DNA of 64,000 bases from Kutzneria buriramensis. GTDB lineage: Bacteria; Actinomycetota; Actinomycetes; Mycobacteriales; Pseudonocardiaceae. Position 1 is the stretch's first letter, and every line of letters begins with the position of its first letter. Under the pieces are notes generated by a model that had not been told where the DNA came from, made no database searches, and worked only from the letters and a program-made list of their open reading frames with translations. The stretch covers positions 1 to 64,000 of the forward strand of contig NZ_QUNO01000020.1 of assembly GCF_003387475.1 (NCBI RefSeq). The letters are read 5' to 3'. A program made the position numbers and the translations under genes. Below are positions 16,982 through 26,309 of the stretch, piece by piece.

Positions 16982-18643
16982 TCACAGCGGATCGGTCAGC
17001 AGCCCCAGCCGGTCGGTGAGGCTGATGTTCTCGGCGTAGTCCACCGGCGCGACCACGATCGACACGCCGTCGTCGTCCAGGGCCTTGCGCAGCGTGGGCA
17101 GCAGCTCCGACGCCTGGCTCACGCGGTACCCGGTGGCCCCGAAGCTGGCGGCGTACTGGGTGATCTCCGGGTTGGTGAACCGGACATTGGACACCTTGCC
17201 GGTCTCCAGCCGCATCTTCCACTCGATCAGGCCGTAGCCGCTGTCCTCCCACACCAGCACGGTCAGCGGCAGCCGCTCGCGCACGGCGGTCTCGATCTCC
17301 TGCGAGTGCATGAGGAACGAGCCGTCGCCGGTCACGGCCAGCACGCGCCGGTCCGGCCGGGCCAGGTGCACGCCGAGCGCGCCGGGCACGGCGAAACCCA
17401 TGGTGGACAAGCCGTTCGAGACGAGGCAGGTGTTCGCCGCGTACGTCGGGTACAGGCGCGCCATCCACATCTTCACCGCGCCGGTGTCGACCAGCACGAT
17501 GTCGTCACGGTCCAGCGCCGCCCGGGTGTCGGCGACGATACGCTGCGGCGACAGGGGAAAGCGGTCGTCCTGCCGGCCCCGGGCCAGCTCCGCGCCGACC
17601 AGCTCGCGGATCTTGGCCGCGCCGGCGTGCGGCTCGCGGGCCGGCACCGCCTCGCGCAGCGCGTCCAGCGAGGCGCTGATGTCGCCCTCGATGCCGACGG
17701 CCACCGAGTAGTGGGCGTCCACCTCGGCCGGGAACCGGTGGATGTGGATGATCTGCTTGTCGCCGTCCGGGTTGATCTTGACGGGGTCGAACTCCTGGAG
17801 CTCGTAGCCGACGGCGATGATCACGTCCGCCTGGTCGAAGCCGAAGTTGGCGTAGTCCCGCCGCATGAAACCGATGGTGCCCATGGAGTTCGGGTGGTCG
17901 TCGGCCAGCACGCCCTTGCCGTGGAACGTGGTCGCGACGGCCACGCCGGTGTGCTCGGCGAACCGGGCCAGCGCGGCGCTGGCGTGGTTGCGGGCCGCGC
18001 CGTGACCGGCCAGCAGCACCGGGTTGCGGGCCTCGCGCAGGATGGCCGCGGCCCGCCCGACCTGGCTGGCCGACGGCGCCTCGGGATGCACCACGTTGAG
18101 CGGCAACGGCTTCAGCGCGGCCGGGGCCGCCTCGATCTCCACATCCTCCGGCACCGCGAGGTACACCGCGCCGGGGCGCTCGCTCTGCGCCGTCTTGAAC
18201 GCCCGCCGCAGCATCTCCGGCACCGCCGCGGCCGACGGCACGCTGGCGGCGAACTGGGTGATCGGCGCGAACAGACTGACCAGGTCCACGAACTGGTGCG
18301 ACTCCTTGTACTCGCGGAACTGCCCCACCTGCGCCGACAGCGCGACCAGCGGCGTCGAGTTGGTGTTGGCGTCGGCCACGCCCAGTTGGAGGTTGATAGC
18401 GCCCGGGCCGAGCGTCGCCGACACCACGCCCGCCTTGCCGGTCACCCGCCCGTACATCTCGGCCATGAACGACGCCGCCTGCTCGTGCCGGGTCAGCACG
18501 TAGCGGATGGGGGAGGCGTCCAACGCGTTGGTCAGCCGCATGTTCTCCTCGCCGGGGATGCCGAAGACCACCTCGACGCCCTCGGCCACCAGGCAGGCCA
18601 CGATCAGATCGGCGGCCGTGCGGCCGTCACGCTCGTCCGACAT
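16982..18643 (-). CDS. acetolactate-synthase-like ThDP enzyme
   Basis: A 553-residue protein with the three POX/ALS domains. Catalytic E54 is in RHEQAASFMAEM, a GPGA loop follows, and the ThDP motif GDGSFLMHSQ to EDSGYG lies at about 440-475. The length fits a catabolic, FAD-independent ALS or a related carboligase/decarboxylase. No small regulatory subunit is adjacent. Beside an E1/E2 pair this could mean acetoin/acetolactate metabolism, but sulfoacetaldehyde or oxalyl-CoA-type members of the family cannot be excluded. Confidence 0.82.
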   Translation of the reverse strand: MSDERDGRTAADLIVACLVAEGVEVVFGIPGEENMRLTNALDASPIRYVLTRHEQAASFMAEMYGRVTGKAGVVSATLGPGAINLQLGVADANTNSTPLVALSAQVGQFREYKESHQFVDLVSLFAPITQFAASVPSAAAVPEMLRRAFKTAQSERPGAVYLAVPEDVEIEAAPAALKPLPLNVVHPEAPSASQVGRAAAILREARNPVLLAGHGAARNHASAALARFAEHTGVAVATTFHGKGVLADDHPNSMGTIGFMRRDYANFGFDQADVIIAVGYELQEFDPVKINPDGDKQIIHIHRFPAEVDAHYSVAVGIEGDISASLDALREAVPAREPHAGAAKIRELVGAELARGRQDDRFPLSPQRIVADTRAALDRDDIVLVDTGAVKMWMARLYPTYAANTCLVSNGLSTMGFAVPGALGVHLARPDRRVLAVTGDGSFLMHSQEIETAVRERLPLTVLVWEDSGYGLIEWKMRLETGKVSNVRFTNPEITQYAASFGATGYRVSQASELLPTLRKALDDDGVSIVVAPVDYAENISLTDRLGLLTDPL

Positions 18644-18771
18644 ACCTCAGGCTTACCACTTCCCTCGGTCGGAAACCCGCTGGTGAGCCCCCTTTCACAC
18701 TTCGGTAAGGCGGGGCCGCGTTCGGACCTTTCCGACAGTCGCCCCGCTACCCGGTGGCGAGGGCCTACCGT

Positions 18772-19665
18772 GTGGACGTGCGGAACACTGGGGTGCCGGC
18801 GCCCGGGTTGTGGCTGATGGGCGTGCGGCTGGCGGAGATGTCCGGGCTGACCGTCCTCGAGGTCGCCGAGGACGAATCGCTGCGGGTGCTCGGACCCGAG
18901 GGCGGCATGTACCTCTTCCCGACCCGGCACGGCATGGCCGACTTCCTCGCCTCCGGCGAACCGCACAGCCTCGACGACGGGATGGACGGCGTGGATGTCA
19001 CGAGCGTCGAACCGGGGTACCTCGCGGACTTCGACCTCCTCGGTGATCCCGATGTCGACGAGGACGACGCGGCGAGGATCTGGACGGAGTGCCTGCTCGT
19101 CGTGGAGGCCTGCGGCATCGAGGATCCGCAATCCTTCGAGGACGCGCTGGCACGGGTGACGGCGCTGACGACGTGCCGCGACGACTTCGAGCAGCCCGGC
19201 TACGAGGAGCGCGACTACTGGATGGGGCGCGACATCCAGCCGGTGCGGCTGACGCTGCCGTCCGGTTCGGGCGTCACGCTGGTCGCGATGGACGACTTGA
19301 GGGCGCGGGACACCTCGGCGCACCCCTTTCTCGGTGGCTACGGCCAGGTGGTGTTGTTCCGCGATCCCGCCGCCCTGCTCGCTCACATCCGCGCCGATGG
19401 CACCGAGGAGATACGGGAGTCCATGTGGTGGCCGGGTGACGCGCCGCACTGCGAACCCGTGCTGTCGGTGGACGTCCGTACGGTCGACGCGCGCGACCGC
19501 ACCTCGGATGCTTTCGACTTCCTGTGCGGACTGGCCCGGGTGCTGACCAACCGGTACCGCGATCTCCGGCCGGGCAAGACAAACAGCGACAGGCAGATCC
19601 GCCAGGAGACAGAGCGGATCGAGCGCCTGTTGCGCGAGGTGAACGGCAAGGTCACCTGGCGCTAG
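18772..19665 (+). CDS. hypothetical acidic protein
   Basis: A 297-residue soluble, acidic protein with no signal peptide, no membrane helix and no motif I recognise. GTG 18772 has GAGGG 8 nt upstream; GTG 18754 and 18778 are alternatives. The middle part contains FLGGYGQVVLFRDPAALLAHIR, and the C-terminus is a charged helix (SDRQIRQETERIERLLREV). It overlaps the convergent GT2 gene by 4 bp (CTAG). Codon use is like its neighbours, so it looks like a genuine gene of unknown role. Confidence 0.7.
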   Translation: MDVRNTGVPAPGLWLMGVRLAEMSGLTVLEVAEDESLRVLGPEGGMYLFPTRHGMADFLASGEPHSLDDGMDGVDVTSVEPGYLADFDLLGDPDVDEDDAARIWTECLLVVEACGIEDPQSFEDALARVTALTTCRDDFEQPGYEERDYWMGRDIQPVRLTLPSGSGVTLVAMDDLRARDTSAHPFLGGYGQVVLFRDPAALLAHIRADGTEEIRESMWWPGDAPHCEPVLSVDVRTVDARDRTSDAFDFLCGLARVLTNRYRDLRPGKTNSDRQIRQETERIERLLREVNGKVTWR

Positions 19666-20780
19666 CGGATGTCCCGGCCCTTCCACAGATCTCCGCCGCG
19701 GACGGAGCGGTAGGCGGCGTCCAGCAGGTTCACGCCGAAGGCGGCGTTGGCGACGGGGGCGAGCGCGGACGTCCCGGTGGACAGGTGGCTGGCGCGCATG
19801 TACGAGCGGTGCGCGGCGGACTGTGCGGCCCAGGCGGCGAGGCCCGCCAGCCGGGTGAAACCCTTGCCGCGCAAGGCCATCAGCACCGGGCCGATGCCGT
19901 AGCCGATGTGTAGCAGGCCGGCGAAGCCCAGCGCGGCGGCGCCGACGGTGGGGCCGCCGAGCATCGCCCCGCCGGCGACGGAGCTCTTGCGCTGGGACCG
20001 CCAGACCGCGCCGAAGGAGTCCAGCCCGGACGAGGTGAGCGAGTCCATGCCGTCCACGAGCCGGGTCCGGCCGCCGGCGTCCCGCACCGCGGTGGCGAAC
20101 GCGATGTCGTCGGCCCGCTCCGCGGAGAGCGCTCTCCAACCCCCGGCCTTGTCGTACGCGGCCCGGCTCACGAGGATGCAGTGCCCGATGCCGACGGCCT
20201 TGCCCCGGCTGCCGTCCGGGCTGGCGGAGTCGAAGAGCAGCACGTTGGTGGGCGCGAGCAGCAGCCACCAGCCGGGATTGGCCACCGTCGGCCGGCCCGG
20301 CGTCGTGATCAGGTCGGCGTCGTCCCGGGCGGCCGCGGCCAGCAGCTTGCCGACCAGGTCGGGGGCGGATTCGGTGTCGGAGTCGACGAACAGCAGCCAG
20401 TCACCGCTGGTCTCGGCGACGCCCCGCCACATGGCGTGCACCTTGCCGGCCCAGCCGGGTGGCGGCCCGTCGGTGCGGACCAGCCGCACCCGCGGATCGG
20501 CGTCGACGTGCTCCTGCACGATCGCCACGGTCCGGTCGGTCGAAGCGTCGTCGACCACGACGATCTCCAGGTCGCTGTGGCGCTGGGTGCGCAGCGACGC
20601 CAGGCAGCCGTCGATCGTCGACTCTTCGTCACGTACGGGAATCACCACGCTGACCTTGCCGTCGTTCAGCGGCATGTCCGGCAGCGGCTGCACCGTTTTC
20701 CAGGTCGCCACCGTGTTCACCGACCGGATGGTGGCCAGCGCCGCCAACACCGCCGACCCGAGAATCGCCCCCTTGCCCAT
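19662..20780 (-). CDS. GT2-family glycosyltransferase (carotenoid/hopanoid type)
   Basis: A 372-residue membrane-anchored glycosyltransferase. An N-terminal hydrophobic helix (MGKGAILGSAVLAALATI) precedes the GT-A fold: VSVVIPVRDEE, the VVDDASTD nucleotide-binding motif, the DSDTE metal motif and a QRKSS motif in place of QXXRW. A hydrophobic segment (AALGFAGLLHIGYGIG) follows. This architecture is close to CrtQ/HpnI-like lipid or carotenoid glycosyltransferases. ATG 20780 is preferred over an upstream GTG. Confidence 0.82.
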   Translation of the reverse strand: MGKGAILGSAVLAALATIRSVNTVATWKTVQPLPDMPLNDGKVSVVIPVRDEESTIDGCLASLRTQRHSDLEIVVVDDASTDRTVAIVQEHVDADPRVRLVRTDGPPPGWAGKVHAMWRGVAETSGDWLLFVDSDTESAPDLVGKLLAAAARDDADLITTPGRPTVANPGWWLLLAPTNVLLFDSASPDGSRGKAVGIGHCILVSRAAYDKAGGWRALSAERADDIAFATAVRDAGGRTRLVDGMDSLTSSGLDSFGAVWRSQRKSSVAGGAMLGGPTVGAAALGFAGLLHIGYGIGPVLMALRGKGFTRLAGLAAWAAQSAAHRSYMRASHLSTGTSALAPVANAAFGVNLLDAAYRSVRGGDLWKGRDIR

Positions 20781-20874
20781 GCCCTCAGGCTGCCACAACC
20801 CGTAGCGCTCCCTAGGCGAAGGTTAGGGGTTTCACCGATGTTAGGGGGTGCCCGGCCACCCCAGAATCGGCCGG

Positions 20875-22674
20875 GTGCGTCCCTCGTACCCGACCACGCC
20901 CGGAACCTTCCAGGTCGACCTGCGCGGCCTGGTCGACCTGCTGTCGCGACACCTGTACCGCAGCCCCGACGTGTACGTCCGGGAGCTGTTGCAGAACGCC
21001 GTGGACGCGATCGCCGCCCGGCGCCGGCTCGAGCCCGGCGTGGCCGGGGCGGTGGAGATCGAGGTGGTGGAACCGGCCGACGGGCCTCCGACGGTGGTCG
21101 TCACCGACAACGGCATCGGGCTGACCGGGACCGAGCTGGTGGAGCTGCTGGCCACGATCGGCCGCAGCTCCAAGCGTGGGGAGCTGGCGCAGCACCGGGA
21201 CTTCATCGGCCAGTTCGGCATCGGCCTGCTGGCGTGTTTCCTGGTGGCGGACGAGATCACGGTGGTCACCCGCTCGGCCAGGGACCCGGACGCGCAGGCG
21301 CTGTGCTGGCAGGGGCGCGCCGACGGCACGTACGACATCACTCCGGTGGACAGCGACCTCACCGCGGGGACCCGTGTGCACCTGCGGGCTCGGACCGGTT
21401 TCGAGCACCACCTGACCCGCGACCACGTGCTGGCACTGGCTCGCCGGTACGGCGGCCTGCTGACGCTGCCGATCCGGCTCGGCTCGGTGCAGGTCAACAA
21501 CGAGCCGCCGCCGTGGGACTTCCCGGCCCTCACGATGGAACACGGCAGGGAGAGCGCTCTTGCCTACGCCAGCCGCGTGCTGGACCTCGACCCGCTCGAC
21601 GCGATCCCGCTGCACGCCGACGGCGTCCGCGGGCTGGCGTTCGTGCTGCCGTACGAGCCGAGTCCGGCGGCCCGCCAGGACCACCGCGTCTACCTGCGGC
21701 GGATGCTGCTGTCGGAGTCGGCCGACCGCCTGCTGCCGGACTGGGCGTTCTTCGTGCGCTGCGTGATCGACGCCGACGACCTGAGCCCGAACGCGGCCAG
21801 GGACGGGTTCATCGAGGACGAACGGTTGGCGAGGGTCCGCGAGCAGTTGGGCCGCGGCATCCGGGACCACCTCAAGGATCTGGCCCGGCTGTGGCCGGCG
21901 CGGCTGGCCGGCATCGTCGCCACCCACGACGCCGGCATCTCGGCGCTGGCCGTGCACGACGACGAGTGCCTGCTGCTGTTCGCGGACTGGCTGCCGGTGG
22001 ACACCTCGCTCGGCCGCATGACGCTGGGGGAGCACGCCCGGCGCTTCGGCGAGTTGCGTTTCGTCCGCCGCTTCGACGATTTCCGCCAGGTGGCGCCGAT
22101 CGCCGCCGCGCAGGGCCGCTGCGTGGTCAACGGCGGGCACGTGAACCTGTCGACGCTGCTGGAGCGACTGGCGGTGCTGCGGCCGGAGCGCAGGATCTCC
22201 GAGCTGGACCCGACCGAGATCGTGGACTCGTTCGCCGACCTCACCGCCGAGGAGCGGTCGGAGGTCGCGGATCTGGTACGGCTGGCCGAAACCGCGCTCC
22301 GCTCGCACGACGTCGGCGTGCAGGTGCGGGCGTTCGCGCCGAGCCAGATGCACGCGACGCTCGTCACCAACGAGGACTCCCGCTTCCGTAGGCAACTCGA
22401 CCGCACGAGGTCCGTTGTGGACGGTCCGTGGAGCGGCGTGCTGGCCGCGCTGCCGACTGCATCCGCCGCGAATTCCCAGCTGTGCCTGAATGTTGCCAAC
22501 GCGGCGGTGCGCGAGCTGGCGCGGCAGGCCAGACAGGGCAGCATCATGCGCGTCCGGCGGGCCATCGAACTGCTGTACGTGCAGGCGTTGCTGCTCGGCC
22601 ACCACCCGCTGCGCGACCGCGAACTCGGCCTGCTCGACGACGTCGTCCTCGGCTTTGTCGAGGACCGGGGGTGA
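20875..22674 (+). CDS. HSP90-family (HtpG-like) protein
   Basis: A 599-residue protein with the GHKL ATPase signature: E37-LLQ-N41-AV-D44 (Mg-ATP), D78-NGIG, and GQFGIGLLACF at 112-122. A middle domain (SAGDRLLPDWAFFVRC-like region) with SRDGF-type RDGFIEDER follows. It is slightly short for HtpG (about 630), and the C-terminal dimerisation part is divergent. GTG 20875 is chosen over GTG 20848 because the family starts close to TFQVDLRG. The gene overlaps the next one by GTGA, so the two proteins are made together and probably form a chaperone/co-chaperone pair (inference). Confidence 0.88.
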   Translation: MRPSYPTTPGTFQVDLRGLVDLLSRHLYRSPDVYVRELLQNAVDAIAARRRLEPGVAGAVEIEVVEPADGPPTVVVTDNGIGLTGTELVELLATIGRSSKRGELAQHRDFIGQFGIGLLACFLVADEITVVTRSARDPDAQALCWQGRADGTYDITPVDSDLTAGTRVHLRARTGFEHHLTRDHVLALARRYGGLLTLPIRLGSVQVNNEPPPWDFPALTMEHGRESALAYASRVLDLDPLDAIPLHADGVRGLAFVLPYEPSPAARQDHRVYLRRMLLSESADRLLPDWAFFVRCVIDADDLSPNAARDGFIEDERLARVREQLGRGIRDHLKDLARLWPARLAGIVATHDAGISALAVHDDECLLLFADWLPVDTSLGRMTLGEHARRFGELRFVRRFDDFRQVAPIAAAQGRCVVNGGHVNLSTLLERLAVLRPERRISELDPTEIVDSFADLTAEERSEVADLVRLAETALRSHDVGVQVRAFAPSQMHATLVTNEDSRFRRQLDRTRSVVDGPWSGVLAALPTASAANSQLCLNVANAAVRELARQARQGSIMRVRRAIELLYVQALLLGHHPLRDRELGLLDDVVLGFVEDRG

Positions 22675-23795
22675 CGGCGCGGCTGGAGCAGCTGCGACGC
22701 GAGATCCTCGGCACGCCGTGGGATGATCGGCACTTCCCACGTCTGCTCCCGCTGCTGGAGGAGGCGGTGCCGCTGGCCGACGAGGCCGGCGACACCTGGG
22801 CCGGCTTCTGGATGCGGGCCCAGCTCGCGGGCGTGTGCAACAACCTGGACCTGGCCGAGCGGGCGCTGGTCGCGGTGTCCTGGTGCCTGGCCACCCTCGA
22901 CCGCGACCCGGCCGTGCGGGCCGAGGACGGCGGCCGGATCCTGCGGACCGCCGGCACGATCGCGCAGCTGCTGCCGTCGGTGCCGGACCTGCCCCGCGAC
23001 GACATCTTCCGACTGCTCGACGAGATCGAGCGGTTGCAGCGGCGGGCCGGCATGCCGCTGCGGGCCATCACCGAGATCCGCCACTTCGTCCTGCTCCGGA
23101 TGGGTGACCTGGGGCCTGCCGGCGAGGCGTTCGACCGCTGGCGCTCGCTGCCGAGGGAATCCTCGTGGCGGCTGGACTGCGACGTCTGCGAGTCCGACGC
23201 GGTTCTGGAGTGGTACGCGGCCATCGGCCGGGACGAGCACGCGATCGCCGCCGCGGCGCCGCTGCTCGACGGCACCGCCGTTGGGGTGAAGGAGAAGTGC
23301 GAAGGACTGAGGTCCTGGGGGCACGCGAACGCCCTTGCGCCGTTGGTGCGGCTAGGCCGTCTGGATGATGCGTGGGCCTGCCATCGGCGGGGTCTGGCGA
23401 TGGTGATCGGCAGATCGGGCGCGCTGGGCGAGATCGGCAAGCACCTCGCCTTCCTCGCCGCCGTCGGCGATCTGAACCGGGCGACTTCCCTTGCCGGCCA
23501 ACACCTCGCACTCGCCGACCGGCTCACCGAGCACGGCCGCTACCGGCTCGACGTCGGCGTCTGGCTGGTGGTCTGCGCGCTGCGCCGACACGGCGTGGTC
23601 GAGACCGACCTGCGGATACCGCCCTGGCACCCGGCTTTCCGGTCCAGCGGCCGGTACCACGTGGGCCGGCTCGCGGAGCGCCTCGGCGCCGGCGTGCGCT
23701 CGCTCGCGATCCGCTTCGATGCCCGCAACGGCAACGACTTCGTGACCCGCGAGCTGCTGCGCGAGCACGCGCTGCTCGGGCCGGCCGGGCTCTGA
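22671..23795 (+). CDS. helical-repeat (TPR-like) partner of HSP90 protein
   Basis: A 374-residue all-helical protein with repeated helix pairs (AEAGDTWAGFWMRAQLAGVCNN-type units, LVRLGRLDDAWACHRRGL, FLAAVGDLNRATSLAGQHL) that look like degenerate tetratricopeptide repeats. No catalytic motif is seen. Its GTG overlaps the HSP90 stop (GTGA at 22671-22674), so the stoichiometry is translationally coupled. HSP90 co-factors in eukaryotes often use TPR domains; whether this one binds its neighbour is a hypothesis. Confidence 0.78.
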   Translation: MTARLEQLRREILGTPWDDRHFPRLLPLLEEAVPLADEAGDTWAGFWMRAQLAGVCNNLDLAERALVAVSWCLATLDRDPAVRAEDGGRILRTAGTIAQLLPSVPDLPRDDIFRLLDEIERLQRRAGMPLRAITEIRHFVLLRMGDLGPAGEAFDRWRSLPRESSWRLDCDVCESDAVLEWYAAIGRDEHAIAAAAPLLDGTAVGVKEKCEGLRSWGHANALAPLVRLGRLDDAWACHRRGLAMVIGRSGALGEIGKHLAFLAAVGDLNRATSLAGQHLALADRLTEHGRYRLDVGVWLVVCALRRHGVVETDLRIPPWHPAFRSSGRYHVGRLAERLGAGVRSLAIRFDARNGNDFVTRELLREHALLGPAGL

Positions 23796-24072
23796 TCGCC
23801 CGATTTCCCTTTCGGCGCAACGGTCACCACCGGGTTAAGCGTCGTCACCCGCACGGAGCAGCGGGATCTACGCAGCGCGTGTCCACACCGGAACCCCTGC
23901 CACACCACCCTTCCGAGGGACTGTGATGGCCCGGAAAACCGGTGCTAGCCTCGGCTGGGCCGGCCGGCCAACCACGCACGCCTCCCGCAGACGTCGACGA
24001 ACCGACGCCGGGAAGTCCTCTTCTGCCACCGTTGATCGATGGCGCACGTCCGCACGGTTAAGGAGTTCGCGC

Positions 24073-24921
24073 ATGACGACAACCCACCGCGCTCGCCCGG
24101 TCCTCCGCAGCGACTACCAGCGTTCCGTCGCTGAGTACTGGAACAACGAGAAGGACCCGGTCAACCTGCGGCTCGGTGACGTCGACGGCCTCTACCACCA
24201 CCACTACGGGCTCGGCGCCTACGACCCCGCCGTGCTGGACGGGCCGGACGAGGCCGTGATCGCGGAGCTGCACCGGCTGGAGACCGCCCAGGCCGAGGTG
24301 TTGCTGGACCACCTGGGCGACGTCGGCCCGAACGACGCGGTGCTGGACGCCGGCTGCGGCCGCGGCGGCACCAGCATCATGGCCAACCTGCGGTTCGGCT
24401 GCTACGCCGACGGCGTGACCATCTCCGAGCAGCAGATGGACTTCGCCAACGAGCAGGCCCGCCGCCGGGGCGTCGCAGACAAGGTGCGCTACCACTTCCG
24501 AAACATGCTCGACACCGGCTTCGAGGACGCCAGCCGCAAGGCCATCTGGAACAACGAGAGCACCATGTACGTCGACCTGCACCAGCTGTTCGCGGAACAC
24601 TCGCGGCAGCTGGAGATCGGCGGTCGGTACGTGACGATCACCGGATGCTACAACGACGTCACCGGCGGCCGGTCCAAGGCGGTCAGCCAGATCGACCAGC
24701 ACTACACGTGCAACATCCACCCGCGCAGCGAGTACTTCAAGGCCATGGCGGCCAACAAGCTCGCGCCAATCGCGGTGATCGACCTGACCGCGGACACCAT
24801 CCCGTACTGGGAGCTGCGGCAGCGGTCCTCGGTGGCCACCGGCATCGAGGGCCCGTTCCTCCAGGCGTACCGCGAGGGCAGCTTCCACTACCTGCTGATC
24901 GCCGCCGACCGGATCGCCTGA
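24073..24921 (+). CDS. gppmt: geranyl diphosphate 2-C-methyltransferase
   Basis: A 282-residue SAM methyltransferase of the cyclopropane-synthase-like group. Motif I is VLDAGCGRGGT at about 90-100, and the product is set by the geranyl-diphosphate C-methyltransferase signature (YWNNEKDPVNLRLGDVDG near the N-terminus, HHHYGLG at 42-48). It methylates C2 of GPP to give 2-methyl-GPP for the terpene synthase encoded next to it. ATG 24073 has AAGGAG 8 nt upstream; the longer upstream frame is Arg/Ser-rich noise. In Streptomyces the pair forms one operon; here the two genes converge. Confidence 0.92.
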   Translation: MTTTHRARPVLRSDYQRSVAEYWNNEKDPVNLRLGDVDGLYHHHYGLGAYDPAVLDGPDEAVIAELHRLETAQAEVLLDHLGDVGPNDAVLDAGCGRGGTSIMANLRFGCYADGVTISEQQMDFANEQARRRGVADKVRYHFRNMLDTGFEDASRKAIWNNESTMYVDLHQLFAEHSRQLEIGGRYVTITGCYNDVTGGRSKAVSQIDQHYTCNIHPRSEYFKAMAANKLAPIAVIDLTADTIPYWELRQRSSVATGIEGPFLQAYREGSFHYLLIAADRIA

Positions 24922-24934
24922 CCCGCAACGACAT

Positions 24935-24967
24935 CGAGGCCCGTGTCCGGATCGGACACGGGCCTCG
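24935..24967. terminator. perfect 15-bp stem terminator
   Basis: cgaggcccgtgtccg (24935-24949) and cggacacgggcctcg (24953-24967) form a perfect stem with a 3-nt loop. It lies between the convergent methyltransferase and terpene synthase genes and would stop transcription from both sides. Confidence 0.9.
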
Positions 24968-24981
24968 ACGTCGTCGGTCCG

Positions 24982-26205
24982 CTAGTCGCTGTGGTAGCGC
25001 TTGCTGGTGGCGTGCCATTCGCGGCTGCCGCCGCACCACGCCCACGTGTCGGCCAGGAACCGTTGCAGCATCGGGGTTCCCTCCAGGTACATGGCCGCCG
25101 CCTCGGCGACGAAGCCGCGCATCAGCTCGTTGTGGATCTCGACCGTGCGCTTGGTGGCCTGCTCGCGGGACAGGCCTTCCTCCTCCATCAGCGCGATCGG
25201 CAGGCTGATGTCGTCGTCGGCCTCCTTGTCCATCGAGTGCAGGTCGTTGAGCAGCACCGCCGCCATGCCGGCCATGGTGAACGCCCGCCGCAGCCGGGGG
25301 TGGTAGAACTCCTGCGCCGGCAGCTCGTAGCCGGCGATCGCGTCGACCAGGATCATCGGCGGCAGGTAGCTGTTGTGGTAGCGGTGCATGTAGTACTCCC
25401 ACACCGCGGGCCGCCGGCCGGTCTGCCGCCAGCTGGCGTTCTGGTCCAGGGCCTGGAACAGGATGGCCATCTGGTGCTGGAAGCGGCCCATCTGGGCGGT
25501 GGTGGTGTACTGGGCGAGGTGTTCCATGCCGGTCCGGAAGGCCAGCGCGATCGGCTCCTCCTTGACGAACCGCTCCAACTCGTGCCGGTAGCGCTGCGGC
25601 ATCGTCACGGGGTCGACGACGCCGTACAGGACGCCGAAGCGGGCGGCGGTCAGGGCGGGATCCGCGCCCATCTCCTCCTCGTCCAGGTAGTAGTCGTCGG
25701 AGGCCCACTCGGCGACGACCACCTTGGCCGCGGCCAGCAGCCGGTCGGCGTCGTCGGTGCCGGGGTGGGTGAGCATGATCAGCCGGCCGAAGCCGCAGGA
25801 CCGCAGGTGCTCCAGGCGTCCGTCGTAGATGCCGACCTCGCCGGCCCACTCGACCATGCGCTCGTTGACCTCCTCGCCGAGCGCCGGATCGTCCCGCACC
25901 GGGCCGGGGCAGAAGAGCTCCGGCACCTCGTCGGAATCGTCGTCCACGGCCGGCTCCGGCGGCAGCGCCGCCGGCTCGCGCGGCCGGTCCGCCAGCAGCA
26001 GCGGCAGCCGCGCGGCCGACATGCCCAGCGTGGACGGCTGCTCGGTGGGGAACAACAGGCTTGGGGCGAGTCGGTCGGCGCCGTCGTCGAGCAGCGCCGC
26101 CAGCTCGACGGAGGGCGCCGCGCGCATGTCGGCCAGCACCGCCGCCGCCAGCTCGGCCGGGTCTCCGGACACACTCGGGGCAAGAAGCCGAGACATCAGG
26201 GACAT
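24982..26205 (-). CDS. 2-methylisoborneol/2-methylenebornane synthase-type terpene cyclase
   Basis: A 407-residue class I terpene synthase. A Pro-rich N-terminal region is followed by the cyclase fold with the acidic metal motif D170-D171 (SDDYYLDEEE) and the NSE triad N320-D-L-H-S324-M-D-K-E328. Pairing with a GPP C-methyltransferase identifies the substrate as 2-methyl-GPP and the product as 2-methylisoborneol (earthy odour) or 2-methylenebornane. ATG 26205 (MSLMSRLL) has no strong ribosome site; GTG 26250 is an alternative. The cyclic-nucleotide-binding protein gene usual in mib operons is absent. Confidence 0.88.
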   Translation of the reverse strand: MSLMSRLLAPSVSGDPAELAAAVLADMRAAPSVELAALLDDGADRLAPSLLFPTEQPSTLGMSAARLPLLLADRPREPAALPPEPAVDDDSDEVPELFCPGPVRDDPALGEEVNERMVEWAGEVGIYDGRLEHLRSCGFGRLIMLTHPGTDDADRLLAAAKVVVAEWASDDYYLDEEEMGADPALTAARFGVLYGVVDPVTMPQRYRHELERFVKEEPIALAFRTGMEHLAQYTTTAQMGRFQHQMAILFQALDQNASWRQTGRRPAVWEYYMHRYHNSYLPPMILVDAIAGYELPAQEFYHPRLRRAFTMAGMAAVLLNDLHSMDKEADDDISLPIALMEEEGLSREQATKRTVEIHNELMRGFVAEAAAMYLEGTPMLQRFLADTWAWCGGSREWHATSKRYHSD

Positions 26206-26309
26206 GCTGCCAGTAAGCCACAACCCTGGGGACCGGTCCGGGAAGTCCACTCGGACGTGCTACGGGTGTCGGGGGTGGATACCGCCAGAAGTGCGGTGCT
26301 CCAAGGAAT

